From Algoriphagus kandeliae (GTDB lineage: Bacteria > Bacteroidota > Bacteroidia > Cytophagales > Cyclobacteriaceae): a stretch of DNA of 64,000 nucleotides. Positions 34,748-43,342 of this stretch are shown here, piece after piece. The notes under the pieces were generated by a model. That model saw only the letters and a list, made by a program, of their open reading frames with translations. It did not search any database and was not told where the DNA came from. The stretch covers positions 434,001 through 498,000 of the forward strand of contig NZ_SPSB01000002.1 in NCBI RefSeq assembly GCF_004571135.1, in the 5' to 3' direction. A program made the translations under genes and the position numbers. Each line of letters starts with the position of its first letter. The first letter of the stretch is position 1.

Positions 34748-35596
34748 TTAAGAAATTACAGGGAGGTTGTCGATTAATCTGACTTCTCCCACATAGGCGG
34801 CTACACATAGGGACGCCTTTTTAAGAGTGCTAAATTCAGTGGAAAGCTCGAATCGATCCGGTTCTACCAGTTCAAAATACTCCAAATCAACTCCTTCGGT
34901 TTTCTTAAATTCTTGGTGAATCTTTTTTTGTACCTCCAACCAGCTTTTTCCTTCCAATAGTTCCTTTTTGGCTAAAACCATGGACCTATAAAGAATGAGG
35001 GCTTTTTCTCTATCGCTTTTGTTTAGTCTTCTGTTTCGTGAAGAGAGAGCTAGACCGTCTTCTTCTCTGCGAGTAGGGACAATCTCTAATTGGATAGGAA
35101 AGGAAAGATCATTTACCAATCGTTTAATGATGGCAACTTGCTGAAGGTCTTTTTGTCCGAAAAATGCCAAGTTTGGCTGGATCATATTGAAAAGTTTGGA
35201 AACAATAATTCCAACCCCATTGAAGTGTCCTGGCCGGAAAGCTCCTTCCAATACCCGCTCCAGGGGTCCGAAGTCAAATTTCAGGTTTGTTTCCTGCGGA
35301 TACATGGTTTTGACTTCTGGAACGAAGACGTAATCTACCCCGGCTTTCTCCAGTAATTCCAAGTCTTCTTGAAGGCTACTTGGGTACTTTTCGAAATCCT
35401 CTGGATTATTGAATTGCGTAGGATTGACAAAGATGGAAACAACGGAAATGTCTGCTTGCTGTATGCATTGAGCAACCAAATCAAGGTGTCCCTCATGTAG
35501 CGCTCCCATTGTTGGGACAAGACCAATTGTCGAATTATTTGATTGAAATTGAAGCCTGATGGATGTCCATTCGGCCCCTGTGTAAAATACCTGCAC
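34748..35596 (-). CDS. panC: pantothenate synthetase
   Basis: Joins pantoate and beta-alanine with ATP. The HIGH-type motif is PTMGALHEGH, followed by SIFVNPTQFN and the KDLQQVAIIKRL region (FFGQKDLQ), with ALSSRNRRL near the C-terminus. The frame is open to a TTG at 35629, but that codon lies inside the -7 element of the promoter, so it cannot be on the transcript. I take GTG 35596, which gives MQVFYTGAEW..., 282 residues, like the usual family N-terminus. First gene of the panC-panD-membrane protein(-peptidase) run. Confidence 0.93.
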   Translation of the reverse strand: MQVFYTGAEWTSIRLQFQSNNSTIGLVPTMGALHEGHLDLVAQCIQQADISVVSIFVNPTQFNNPEDFEKYPSSLQEDLELLEKAGVDYVFVPEVKTMYPQETNLKFDFGPLERVLEGAFRPGHFNGVGIIVSKLFNMIQPNLAFFGQKDLQQVAIIKRLVNDLSFPIQLEIVPTRREEDGLALSSRNRRLNKSDREKALILYRSMVLAKKELLEGKSWLEVQKKIHQEFKKTEGVDLEYFELVEPDRFELSTEFSTLKKASLCVAAYVGEVRLIDNLPVIS

Positions 35597-35626
35597 GCGT
35601 CGGGTAATAGTTTGGGGAAATTGCCG

Positions 35627-35655
35627 CAAAACTAGATTAATATTCAGAAAAACAA
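35627..35655 (-). promoter_or_regulatory. Bacteroidota-type promoter of the panC operon
   Basis: Minus strand: TTG (35655-35653), 18-nt spacer, TAGTTTTG (35634-35627). It fits TAnnTTTG with correct spacing and decides the panC start downstream of it. Confidence 0.6.
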
Positions 35656-35676
35656 GGCTTTTCAGGCTTTTTTTAT

Positions 35677-35684
35677 TATCTTTG
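35677..35684 (+). promoter_or_regulatory. -7 element upstream of the glycogen-synthase-like gene
   Basis: TATCTTTG matches TAnnTTTG, 36 nt before the ATG at 35721 and divergent from the panC promoter. The -33 region is not a clear match. Confidence 0.5.
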
Positions 35685-35720
35685 TGCCGTTGTTTATCAC
35701 TTTACTTAAAAACAATTAAT

Positions 35721-36533
35721 ATGTCCAAACTACGTATCCTCTACGTTGCCAGTGAAATCAACCCCTTTCTCCAAACTTCAGAAGTAGCCAATTTCCTAAG
35801 AACTCTCCCTCAAGCCATGCAAGAGCGTGGAATGGAGATTCGTATTTTGGTTCCTCGTTTTGGGCTGATCAATGAGCGCAAAAACCGACTTCATGAAGTG
35901 GTGAGACTTTCAGGGATTAATATTGCCGTGGGCGAAGAAGAAAAACCCCTAGTTATTAAAGTAGCATCCATCCCGCAGGCAAAATTGCAGGTTTATTTCA
36001 TTGACAATGAGGACTACTTCCAGCGTAAAAGTGTATTCCATGACAAGCAAGAAAACTTCTACGAGGATAATGACGAGCGGGCCATATTCTTCTGTAAGGG
36101 AGTGATCGAAACAGTCAAAAAATTGGGATGGGCTCCTGACATTGTACACTGCAATGACTGGATGACTTCATTGATCCCTATGTATTTGAAGACTACCTAC
36201 AAAAACGAACCTCTCTTCAAGAATACAAAATCCGTATTTGCTATCTACAACAATGGATTTTCTCATACCTTTGGCGATGATTTGTTAAACAAGGTTAAGA
36301 TGGTGGACATTGATGACACGATTTTAGCACCTTTGGAAAGCAAAGACTTCGAAGGCTTTATCCGCATGGGTATGGAATATGCCGATTTAGTAGTGAAAGG
36401 CGGCGAAGTCTCCGATGAATTAAACCAACTAATTGAGGATTTCTCTAAAGACAAGAAGTTTGAAATCAGCATTGAAGAAGAGGAACAAGCTCACGAAGAG
36501 CTCTACGATATCTACACCAATTTGGCAGGCTAA
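35721..36533 (+). CDS. glycogen/starch synthase-like protein, GT5 N-terminal half only
   Basis: A 270-residue protein that starts MSKLRILYVASEINPF and matches the N-terminal half of GT5 glycogen synthases: VRILVPRFGLINERKN-like region, FIDNEDYFQRK, ERAIFFCKGVIETVKKLGW, PDIVHCNDWMTSLIPMYL with the conserved His/Asn/Asp-Trp. The C-terminal GT-B half that binds ADP-glucose is absent, so classic glycogen synthase activity is doubtful. Short forms like this are recurrent in Bacteroidota next to panC. ATG 35721 gives the family start. The next gene overlaps its 3' end in another frame. Confidence 0.88.
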   Translation: MSKLRILYVASEINPFLQTSEVANFLRTLPQAMQERGMEIRILVPRFGLINERKNRLHEVVRLSGINIAVGEEEKPLVIKVASIPQAKLQVYFIDNEDYFQRKSVFHDKQENFYEDNDERAIFFCKGVIETVKKLGWAPDIVHCNDWMTSLIPMYLKTTYKNEPLFKNTKSVFAIYNNGFSHTFGDDLLNKVKMVDIDDTILAPLESKDFEGFIRMGMEYADLVVKGGEVSDELNQLIEDFSKDKKFEISIEEEEQAHEELYDIYTNLAG

Positions 36534-37851
36534 GTGGACAGCCCTTGCCGTTGTATTCACAATTTTCTTTAATTCTTGTTCCGACCCGTCTTCCGTAGGG
36601 ATCGAATTGGCACCGGGAAACAACCAAGTGGGCGTTTTCTTCACCGAGTTCGAGCTTCCTGCGGAAGTCGTGTTGTTGGACTCATTCAATACCACCAACC
36701 AAAGCTTGTTGGTAGTAGGGAATGAGGAAGACCCCTATTTTGGAAAAACTTCCAGCACGGGTTTTACTCGGATGTTTTTTGAGGTGACTGATGAGCGCCC
36801 AAAGGCAGAAGCTATTCTAGATTCCATGTTTTTCTCAGTGGATATCGTTTCCGTCAATGGTCAGAATCTGGATGAACCCAAATTTTACAGTATTCATCGC
36901 CTAACTGAAAGTATCCTCGATACCCTTTATTATAACTTCAGTGAACTTGCCTATGAGGAAAATCCAATTGCGAGTTCGGAGGTTGAATTTGGAGAAACAA
37001 AGGATACGACGATCTTAATGACGGTAACTCCTGAATTTTCTGAGGAGCTTTTTGGTAAACTAAAGCGAGGTACGGAGTTCAATAATATTTTCACCTTTAG
37101 AGACTACTTCCCCGGCGTTGCGATTAAAGCAAGAGAGGGAGATAATACCACCATTGGTGTGAATTTAGGTTCTCAAACTGCAATCTTGACTTATTTCCAT
37201 TATCCGGGGGATACTGTAGCCACCTCTTTTGAAATCAACACGGCATCTTCCCGAAGTTTTAATGGAGTCAAAAGTGATCGTAGTGGTACTCCAACAGAAG
37301 TCGTGGTAGAAAAACAAAAGGCCTATCAAACAGGAAATCTGGTAGGAATGAAAGCTAATCTCGGGATGACGATCAAAGTTGACAGTTCACCAATTGATGA
37401 GTTTTTGGATACTTTATCTGGAGTAATTTTCAAACAGGTCCAATTAGAAATCGGCGAAATCGAAACTGTTCCTGAAGGTCAAAACCCTCCTGCTTTTTTT
37501 GTTTCCTACTTTACCGATGATAGCAATGAGATTTTGACACGCGCTGATGGTCAGCCATTGACAATTCAGCGAGACGGTCAGCCTCAAAATATCCTGGATG
37601 AAAATGAACAAACCATACCTGCAGTAATTGCTCCAGCTATTGGAAGTTATAATTCTACTCAAGGGACCTATGTTGTGGGGATTACCTCTTATCTAAATGG
37701 AATTTTTAGAGGTGAGGTTACCAGAAAAGATTGGTTGCTATATGGAAACTCATCAGAGACTACCGGAGATGATTTCAAACGGTCCTTGAGGCAGTTTAAA
37801 GTCCAGAATAACAGATTAAAAGTCAAAGTGATCTACTCGAAAATCCGTTAA
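36472..37851 (+). CDS. DUF4270 family lipoprotein
   Basis: A ~459-residue lipoprotein: basic N-terminus (MKKRNKLTKSS), hydrophobic core TALAVVFTIFF, then lipobox-like FNSC and SDPSSVGIELAPGN. The rest is the beta-rich DUF4270 domain common in Bacteroidota (PYFGKTSSTGFTRMFFEV; WLLYGNSSETTGDDFKRS near the end). Probably outer-membrane-anchored; function unknown. There is no ATG before the lipobox; candidates are TTG at 36433, 36460 and 36472. I use 36472. All overlap the upstream gene by 60-100 bases in a different frame, which is unusual. Confidence 0.85.
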   Translation: MKKRNKLTKSSTISTPIWQAKWTALAVVFTIFFNSCSDPSSVGIELAPGNNQVGVFFTEFELPAEVVLLDSFNTTNQSLLVVGNEEDPYFGKTSSTGFTRMFFEVTDERPKAEAILDSMFFSVDIVSVNGQNLDEPKFYSIHRLTESILDTLYYNFSELAYEENPIASSEVEFGETKDTTILMTVTPEFSEELFGKLKRGTEFNNIFTFRDYFPGVAIKAREGDNTTIGVNLGSQTAILTYFHYPGDTVATSFEINTASSRSFNGVKSDRSGTPTEVVVEKQKAYQTGNLVGMKANLGMTIKVDSSPIDEFLDTLSGVIFKQVQLEIGEIETVPEGQNPPAFFVSYFTDDSNEILTRADGQPLTIQRDGQPQNILDENEQTIPAVIAPAIGSYNSTQGTYVVGITSYLNGIFRGEVTRKDWLLYGNSSETTGDDFKRSLRQFKVQNNRLKVKVIYSKIR

Positions 37852-37876
37852 ACAATCGATTTCGAAAAAGTATTCT

Positions 37877-37917
37877 GAATCCACTTTCAAATTTTACGGA
37901 AGTGGATTCTTTTTTTT
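37877..37917 (+). terminator. terminator after the DUF4270 gene
   Basis: GAATCCACTT (37877-37886) pairs with AAGTGGATTC (37900-37909), followed by eight T. Confidence 0.85.
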
Positions 37918-37972
37918 GGCACGAAAGCTGTTTCTTTGTGCAAGTTCTAAAAAACAAAAAGAATTTTTCAAT

Positions 37973-39814
37973 ATGTGTGGAATTGTTGCATATGTGGGGC
38001 AGCAAGAAGCTTTACCCATTATTATTAAAGGACTAAAAAGACTCGAATATCGAGGCTATGACAGTGCAGGAGTTGCTTTGTTAGATCAAAATGGACTCAG
38101 TATTTACAAAAAGAAGGGTAAGGTTACTGAACTTGAAAAGCACCTCGAATCCAATGGCGAAATCCATTCTAAAATTGGAATAGGCCATACTCGTTGGGCT
38201 ACTCATGGAGAGCCAAATGATGTAAATGCTCACCCTCATTATTCTTCTTCTGAAAAACTCGCGATGATCCATAATGGGATCATTGAAAATTATGAAGTGT
38301 TGAAAAAAGACCTTCTTCAGAAAGGATATACTTTCCAATCCGAAACAGATACGGAGGTTTTCATCAAATTCATTGAGGATATTCAGTTGCATAATAACTG
38401 CTCATTGGAAGAGGCACTTCGACTTGCCCTTCATAAAGTAGTAGGAGCTTATGCCATTGTGCTAATCAACCTAGAAGAACCGGATACCTTAATTGCAGCG
38501 AGAAAAGGATCTCCTTTGGTGATCGGTGTTGGTGAAGATGAATATTTTTTAGCTTCCGATGCCACTCCTATCATCGAGTATACCAATAAGGTAGTGTATT
38601 TGGATGACTATGAAATCGCGGTTATTCGAAATAACCGCCTTCAGGTGAAAACCATCGAAAACGTAGAAACCAACCCCTATATCAACCAATTGGAGTTGGA
38701 GCTTGAAGCGATCGAAAAAGGTGGCTATGACCACTTCATGCTTAAAGAAATCTATGAGCAGCCAAAATCCATTGCAGACTGTCTTCGTGGTCGATTGGAT
38801 GCCAAGTCAGGTAGATTGGTTTTAGGAGGCTTGCGGGATTACATGAAAAAATTCCAAAATGCTGAGCGAATCATCATCACAGCTTGTGGTACATCTTGGC
38901 ATGCTGGATTGGTAGCGGAATATCTGTTTGAGGAATTTGCTCGGGTACCCGTTGAAGTGGAATATGCCTCTGAGTTCCGATACAGAAATCCAGTGATTAA
39001 TGATCGAGATTTTGTAATCGCTATTTCTCAATCTGGTGAAACAGCAGATACCCTTGCTGCGATTGAATTAGCTAAATCAAAAGGAGCTACCATCTTTGGT
39101 GTTTGTAACGTAGTAGGTTCATCCATTCCAAGAGCCACTCACGCAGGTTCTTACACCCATGCTGGTCCAGAGATTGGTGTTGCTTCAACCAAAGCTTTCA
39201 CTGCGCAAATTTCTGTATTGGCGATGATGGCCCTGAAACTTGGTTATCACCGTGGAACCTTGCCTGAAGGAAAATACATCCAGTTATTGCATGAATTGGA
39301 GTCTATCCCTGGAAAGGTAGAGAAAGCTTTAGAGACCAATGATATCATCAAGTACATTGCCGGTGAGTATAAAGATGTGCGAAATGCGCTTTATCTAGGT
39401 CGTGGATACAACTTCCCAGTAGCTTTGGAAGGAGCTTTAAAGCTGAAAGAAATTTCTTATATCCATGCGGAAGGTTATCCTGCTGCTGAGATGAAGCATG
39501 GTCCTATCGCTTTGATTGATGAGGAAATGCCTGTGATTTTCATTGCAACGCAGGACAGTTCCTATGAAAAGGTCATCAGCAATATCCAAGAAGTAAAAGC
39601 CAGAAAAGGAAAGGTGATTGCCGTAGTGACTGAAGGGGATACTCAGGTAAAAAATATGGCAGACCATGTCATCGAAATTCCTGAAACTCATGAAGCCTTT
39701 GCTCCATTAGTAGCGGTGGTGCCATTGCAATTGCTTTCGTACCATATTGCAGTTATGCGTGGATGTAATGTGGATCAGCCAAGAAATTTGGCAAAATCTG
39801 TAACTGTAGAATAA
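37973..39814 (+). CDS. glmS: glutamine-fructose-6-phosphate aminotransferase (isomerizing)
   Basis: Makes glucosamine-6-phosphate from fructose-6-phosphate and glutamine, the entry to UDP-GlcNAc for peptidoglycan and LPS. The 613-residue protein begins MCGIVAYVGQQEALPI, with Cys2 as the N-terminal amidotransferase nucleophile; GHTRWATHGEPND follows. Two SIS domains follow (IITACGTSWHAG; AISQSGETADTLAAI; LYLGRGYNFPVALEGALK), and the C-terminus ends PRNLAKSVTVE. ATG 37973 is fixed by the Cys2 requirement. No glmS ribozyme-like element is apparent upstream. Confidence 0.97.
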   Translation: MCGIVAYVGQQEALPIIIKGLKRLEYRGYDSAGVALLDQNGLSIYKKKGKVTELEKHLESNGEIHSKIGIGHTRWATHGEPNDVNAHPHYSSSEKLAMIHNGIIENYEVLKKDLLQKGYTFQSETDTEVFIKFIEDIQLHNNCSLEEALRLALHKVVGAYAIVLINLEEPDTLIAARKGSPLVIGVGEDEYFLASDATPIIEYTNKVVYLDDYEIAVIRNNRLQVKTIENVETNPYINQLELELEAIEKGGYDHFMLKEIYEQPKSIADCLRGRLDAKSGRLVLGGLRDYMKKFQNAERIIITACGTSWHAGLVAEYLFEEFARVPVEVEYASEFRYRNPVINDRDFVIAISQSGETADTLAAIELAKSKGATIFGVCNVVGSSIPRATHAGSYTHAGPEIGVASTKAFTAQISVLAMMALKLGYHRGTLPEGKYIQLLHELESIPGKVEKALETNDIIKYIAGEYKDVRNALYLGRGYNFPVALEGALKLKEISYIHAEGYPAAEMKHGPIALIDEEMPVIFIATQDSSYEKVISNIQEVKARKGKVIAVVTEGDTQVKNMADHVIEIPETHEAFAPLVAVVPLQLLSYHIAVMRGCNVDQPRNLAKSVTVE

Positions 39815-39818
39815 TCAA

Positions 39819-39849
39819 AAGGCCCTGTTTTCAGGGCCTTAATTTTTTT
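39819..39849. terminator. bidirectional terminator between glmS and the Kazal gene
   Basis: AAGGCCCTG (39819-39827) pairs with CAGGGCCTT (39832-39840), then T7 on the plus strand and A run on the minus side. It overlaps the Kazal stop codon. Confidence 0.85.
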
Positions 39850-40075
39850 CATCACATGCTCCTTGGGTAAAGGAAGTTAGCCCTGAATTGATGGCCACAC
39901 ATTCATTGCTGTAGGTCTTTCCATCACATCCACAAACAGGGGCATATAGCGTGATACAAGCTGCATCTAAGTTGATTTTAGACTTGTCGATGCAATCATG
40001 AAGTTGGGTGTCTTCTGAACATTGTGCTAACCCAATAGCTAGAAAAAGGAATACAGAAATGCGGAAAGCTTTCAT
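39839..40075 (-). CDS. Kazal-domain lipoprotein (putative protease inhibitor)
   Basis: A 78-residue lipoprotein: signal MKAFRISVFLFLAIGLAQC with lipobox Cys19, then a single Kazal domain with its six cysteines in the pattern C-x(10)-C-x(6)-C-G-C-D-G-K-T-Y-S-N-E-C-...-C (ITLYAPVCGCDGKTYSNEC). Kazal domains inhibit serine proteases by a canonical loop; an anchored single-domain inhibitor could guard the cell surface, but that is inference. Start ATG 40075; the longer open frame upstream is not needed. Confidence 0.85.
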   Translation of the reverse strand: MKAFRISVFLFLAIGLAQCSEDTQLHDCIDKSKINLDAACITLYAPVCGCDGKTYSNECVAINSGLTSFTQGACDEKN

Positions 40076-40165
40076 GGCAATCAATTTACGAATGCTAAAC
40101 GAAAGATTGGATAGAAATGATACAACGCAAATGCTGTCGCCTCTCATGAAGCGAGAATTAATCCT

Positions 40166-40173
40166 TACTTTTG
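40166..40173 (+). promoter_or_regulatory. -7 element upstream of prfA
   Basis: TACTTTTG matches TAnnTTTG, 18 nt before the prfA ATG. No clear -33 element. Confidence 0.45.
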
Positions 40174-40191
40174 CGAAGCGAACAAAGAACT

Positions 40192-41268
40192 ATGCTGGAT
40201 AAATTACAAGCACTTAAAGAGCGATTTGAAGAAGTAGGACAGCTTTTGATCCAACCGGACACCATGTCCGATATGAGTAAGTATACAAAGCTTACCAAGG
40301 AATACAAGGATTTGGAAAAGGTGGTCAAAGCTTATGATGAGTACAAGCTGGTATTAGAAAATATTGATAGCTCCAAGGAAATCCTTGAGAAGGAAAAAGA
40401 CCCTGATTTTCGAGAGATGGCAAAGGCCGAACTGGAGGAGCTCAAGGAAAGGAAAGTTGATTTAGAGGAGCATTTGAAGCAATTGCTTATTCCTAAAGAC
40501 CCCAATGATTCCAAGGATTGTATTTTGGAAATCCGAGGAGGTACCGGAGGAGATGAGGCGGCGATTTTCGCAGGGGATTTATTCCGCATGTATCAGCGAT
40601 TCTGCGAAATGCAGGGCTGGAAATTGACCGTTTTGGATTTGACCTTTGGTTCTGCTGGTGGCTATAAAGAAATCATTGCCACAGTCTCTGGTGAAGATGT
40701 CTATGGGATGCTAAAATATGAATCAGGTGTTCATAGGGTGCAGCGAGTACCGGCTACCGAATCCCAAGGCAGAGTGCATACCTCAGCCGCATCCGTTGCG
40801 GTTTTGCCGGAAATGGATGAAGTGGAAGTTCATTTGGACATGAATGATATTCGGAAGGACACCTATTGTTCATCCGGCCCAGGAGGACAGTCTGTCAATA
40901 CAACCTATTCAGCGGTTCGCTTGACGCATAATCCGACAGGTCTTGTTGTCACTTGCCAGGATGAAAAATCTCAGATCAAAAACTTTGAAAAAGCGCTGAA
41001 AGTACTCCGTTCACGTTTGTATGAGATAGAATTAGCTAAACACAATGAGTCAGTAGGGGCTCAGCGAAAATCCATGGTGGGAAGTGGAGACCGATCCGAT
41101 AAAATCCGAACCTATAATTACCCTCAATCCCGGGTTACGGATCATCGGATTAACAAGACCGTGTACAACTTGCCCGAAGTAATGGATGGTCATATTGAGG
41201 AATTTATTTCAGCTCTTCGTTTAGCGGAGAATCTGGAAAAAATGCAAAATTCTGGCTTAGAAGAATAA
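40192..41268 (+). CDS. prfA: peptide chain release factor 1
   Basis: Reads UAA/UAG stop codons and triggers peptide release. The 358-residue protein has the RF1-type tripeptide PAT at 187-189 (VQRVPATESQGRVHTSAA) and the catalytic GGQ at 231-233 (CSSGPGGQSVNTTYSAV), whose Gln is normally methylated by PrmC. Length is typical. ATG 40192 lies downstream of a TAnnTTTG element, so upstream in-frame codons are excluded. Divergent from the Kazal gene. Confidence 0.97.
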   Translation: MLDKLQALKERFEEVGQLLIQPDTMSDMSKYTKLTKEYKDLEKVVKAYDEYKLVLENIDSSKEILEKEKDPDFREMAKAELEELKERKVDLEEHLKQLLIPKDPNDSKDCILEIRGGTGGDEAAIFAGDLFRMYQRFCEMQGWKLTVLDLTFGSAGGYKEIIATVSGEDVYGMLKYESGVHRVQRVPATESQGRVHTSAASVAVLPEMDEVEVHLDMNDIRKDTYCSSGPGGQSVNTTYSAVRLTHNPTGLVVTCQDEKSQIKNFEKALKVLRSRLYEIELAKHNESVGAQRKSMVGSGDRSDKIRTYNYPQSRVTDHRINKTVYNLPEVMDGHIEEFISALRLAENLEKMQNSGLEE

Positions 41269-41352
41269 ATCGACCATTTGCGTAAATGTGTGGGTATTTT
41301 TGTAGATTGGTGAGATAGCTACTTATCTTACTTATTGATAGGATCTGTTTTT

Positions 41353-41877
41353 ATGATATTAGCAGGAGAAAGAGAAATTAATTTGGTCAATTGGAATGAA
41401 ACTCATTTTCATCAGCTGTACCCTTTGGCCAATAACCCCAAAATAGCCATGAATCTTCGGGATAGCTTTCCGCAACCCTACACGATTCATGATGCGAGGC
41501 ATTGGATTGAGCATAACCAAAAATTCAATCCTCCTCAAAATTTTGCAATTGAGTTTGAAGGTAAGCTAGCCGGAGCCATTGGCTCGGAGCGAGGCAAAGA
41601 TGAACTTAGCACAAATGTGGAATTAGGCTTTTGGATTGGTGAACCTTTCTGGGGTAAAGGAATTGCAACAGAAGCGATAAAGCTATATACCAGCTACCTT
41701 TTTGATCGTTTTGATATACAGCGGATTTTTGCTCAGGTCTATGACTACAATGGAGAATCCATGCATGTTTTGGAAAAGGCAGGTTATGTGCCTGAAGCTA
41801 TTCTTCGAAAAGCCTACATTAAGCGAGGAAGTATAGGGGATATCTTCCAATATGTAAAAATTAGAGGCGAGGAATAA
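41353..41877 (+). CDS. GNAT acetyltransferase, RimJ/RimL-like
   Basis: A 174-residue GNAT of the ribosomal-protein/small-molecule acetyltransferase group. Motifs are LGFWIGEPFWGKGIATEAIK (acetyl-CoA loop) and IFAQVYDYNGESMHVLEKAGY, ending KRGSIGDIFQYVKIR. Substrate unknown (N-terminal alanine or a free metabolite). ATG 41353 is preferred; the frame is open upstream through a TTG. A hairpin and T run overlap its stop codon. Confidence 0.88.
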   Translation: MILAGEREINLVNWNETHFHQLYPLANNPKIAMNLRDSFPQPYTIHDARHWIEHNQKFNPPQNFAIEFEGKLAGAIGSERGKDELSTNVELGFWIGEPFWGKGIATEAIKLYTSYLFDRFDIQRIFAQVYDYNGESMHVLEKAGYVPEAILRKAYIKRGSIGDIFQYVKIRGEE

Positions 41878-41890
41878 TCCCCGCCTTTTT
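41866..41890 (+). terminator. terminator overlapping the GNAT stop codon
   Basis: GGCGAGG (41866-41872) pairs with CCCCGCC region (41879-41885) around a short loop; T residues follow. Confidence 0.7.
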
Positions 41891-41894
41891 ATTT

Positions 41895-43127
41895 TTAGAC
41901 TTGGTCTAGAGCTTGGGATATATCCCAAATAAGATCCTCAAAGTATTCCACTCCGATAGATAAGCGAACCAGGTTTTCAGAGATTCCGATCTCGGCCCTA
42001 TCCTGTTCATCCACATCACTATGGGTCATGGTAGCAGGGTGCTCAGCAAGGGATTCTGTACTACCAAGAGAAACGGCCAGTTTGAATAATTTCAATCCAT
42101 CCAAAAACCGAAATGCCGCATCCTCTCCTCCGATCACATCAAAGGAAACCATTGCGCCAGCACAACTCAATTGACGCTTGAAAATTTCATATTGAGGGTC
42201 ATTTTCCTCTAAATGACCTAGGTAATAGACCTTGCTTACTTTAGGGTGATTCCGTAAGAAATTAGCCACTTTCTCAGCATTTTGGGCCTGCTGCGTCATT
42301 CGAACTTTCAAAGTTTCCAAGCTACGCATTAGCAACCAACCTGTCCAAGGTCCGGCCATATTGCCCAGGAAAGTTCGTAAAGTCCTAACTCGCACCATCA
42401 ATTCTGATCTTCCTAGAACTGCTCCAGCAATCAAATCAGAGTGGCCTCCAATGTATTTGGTAGCTGAATAAACAACCAAATCAGCTCCCAATTTTAGCGG
42501 GTGCTGCCAAAGAGGTCCCATGTAGGTATTATCTACAACTACATAGACTGGATTTTCAGGAGTACTAAGCCGGTCTGCTACTTTTCGGCAAAGCTGTAAG
42601 TCAAATAGTGCATTGGTAGGATTTGCTGGAGTTTCTACATAGATGAGGCGAATTTTCTTTCCTTCTGCCAAAGTCATCAAAGATTCCTCATCCATAAAAT
42701 TGGTAAAACCTACTCCTTGGATTTGGTATTGGGGAAGTACTTTATTGATAAAATGGTCTGTACCGCCATAGACAGGTTTACTATACAATAAGGCATCTCC
42801 TGGTCTTAAAAATTCAAGAAGGACTGTGGAAATAGCAGACATCCCACTTTCGAAAACAGCGCATTCGTCTGCACCATCCCATAAGGTAAGGCGCTCTTCT
42901 AAAATCTGTAAGTCAGGATTGTTTAATCTGGAATAAATTAGTCCAGGTTGTTCACCCGGTGATTTTTCTCGTTTGCCATAGGCAATTTCAAAAAACTCCT
43001 TTCCTTCACGGGCACTTTTGAAGACGAATGTGGAGGTTTGAAAGATGGGACATTTGACGGCGCCTTCTGACCACTCGGGATGGTAGCCATAGGACATCAT
43101 GAGGCTTTCAGGTGCTAGGGATCTCAT
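41895..43127 (-). CDS. cystathionine gamma-synthase / methionine gamma-lyase family PLP enzyme
   Basis: Fold-type I PLP enzyme of the transsulfuration family, 410 residues. The Schiff-base Lys224 is in YSATKYIGGHSD, YSRLNNPDLQILEERL near residue 65 is the family start motif, and VETPANPT, VVVDNTYMGP bind PLP. Synthase (homocysteine supply), beta-lyase and gamma-lyase (methanethiol release) activities are not distinguishable by eye. Converges with the GNAT gene. There is no neighbouring Met gene. Confidence 0.9.
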   Translation of the reverse strand: MRSLAPESLMMSYGYHPEWSEGAVKCPIFQTSTFVFKSAREGKEFFEIAYGKREKSPGEQPGLIYSRLNNPDLQILEERLTLWDGADECAVFESGMSAISTVLLEFLRPGDALLYSKPVYGGTDHFINKVLPQYQIQGVGFTNFMDEESLMTLAEGKKIRLIYVETPANPTNALFDLQLCRKVADRLSTPENPVYVVVDNTYMGPLWQHPLKLGADLVVYSATKYIGGHSDLIAGAVLGRSELMVRVRTLRTFLGNMAGPWTGWLLMRSLETLKVRMTQQAQNAEKVANFLRNHPKVSKVYYLGHLEENDPQYEIFKRQLSCAGAMVSFDVIGGEDAAFRFLDGLKLFKLAVSLGSTESLAEHPATMTHSDVDEQDRAEIGISENLVRLSIGVEYFEDLIWDISQALDQV

Positions 43128-43342
43128 GGTTATATTTGGGTTTAAATATTTCCCAAATCAGGATATTTTTTTTCGATTTTTCAAATTTTAAATCCTAATA
43201 ATATTTTGTCTAAATTATATTTTCAGGAACATATTTTGAATTTGCCTAACAAAAAGTATATCCTTTTTTAAACACCAAATAAAATTTGGTAACGATTCAG
43301 TTTTTGAACCTTTAAAAAAATCCTATACGGATGAGAAATTTT

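Noticed and set aside
37861..37972. glmS ribozyme or riboswitch upstream of glmS
   Set aside because: The short leader after the terminator has no ribozyme-like core; only a terminator hairpin of the previous gene is there.
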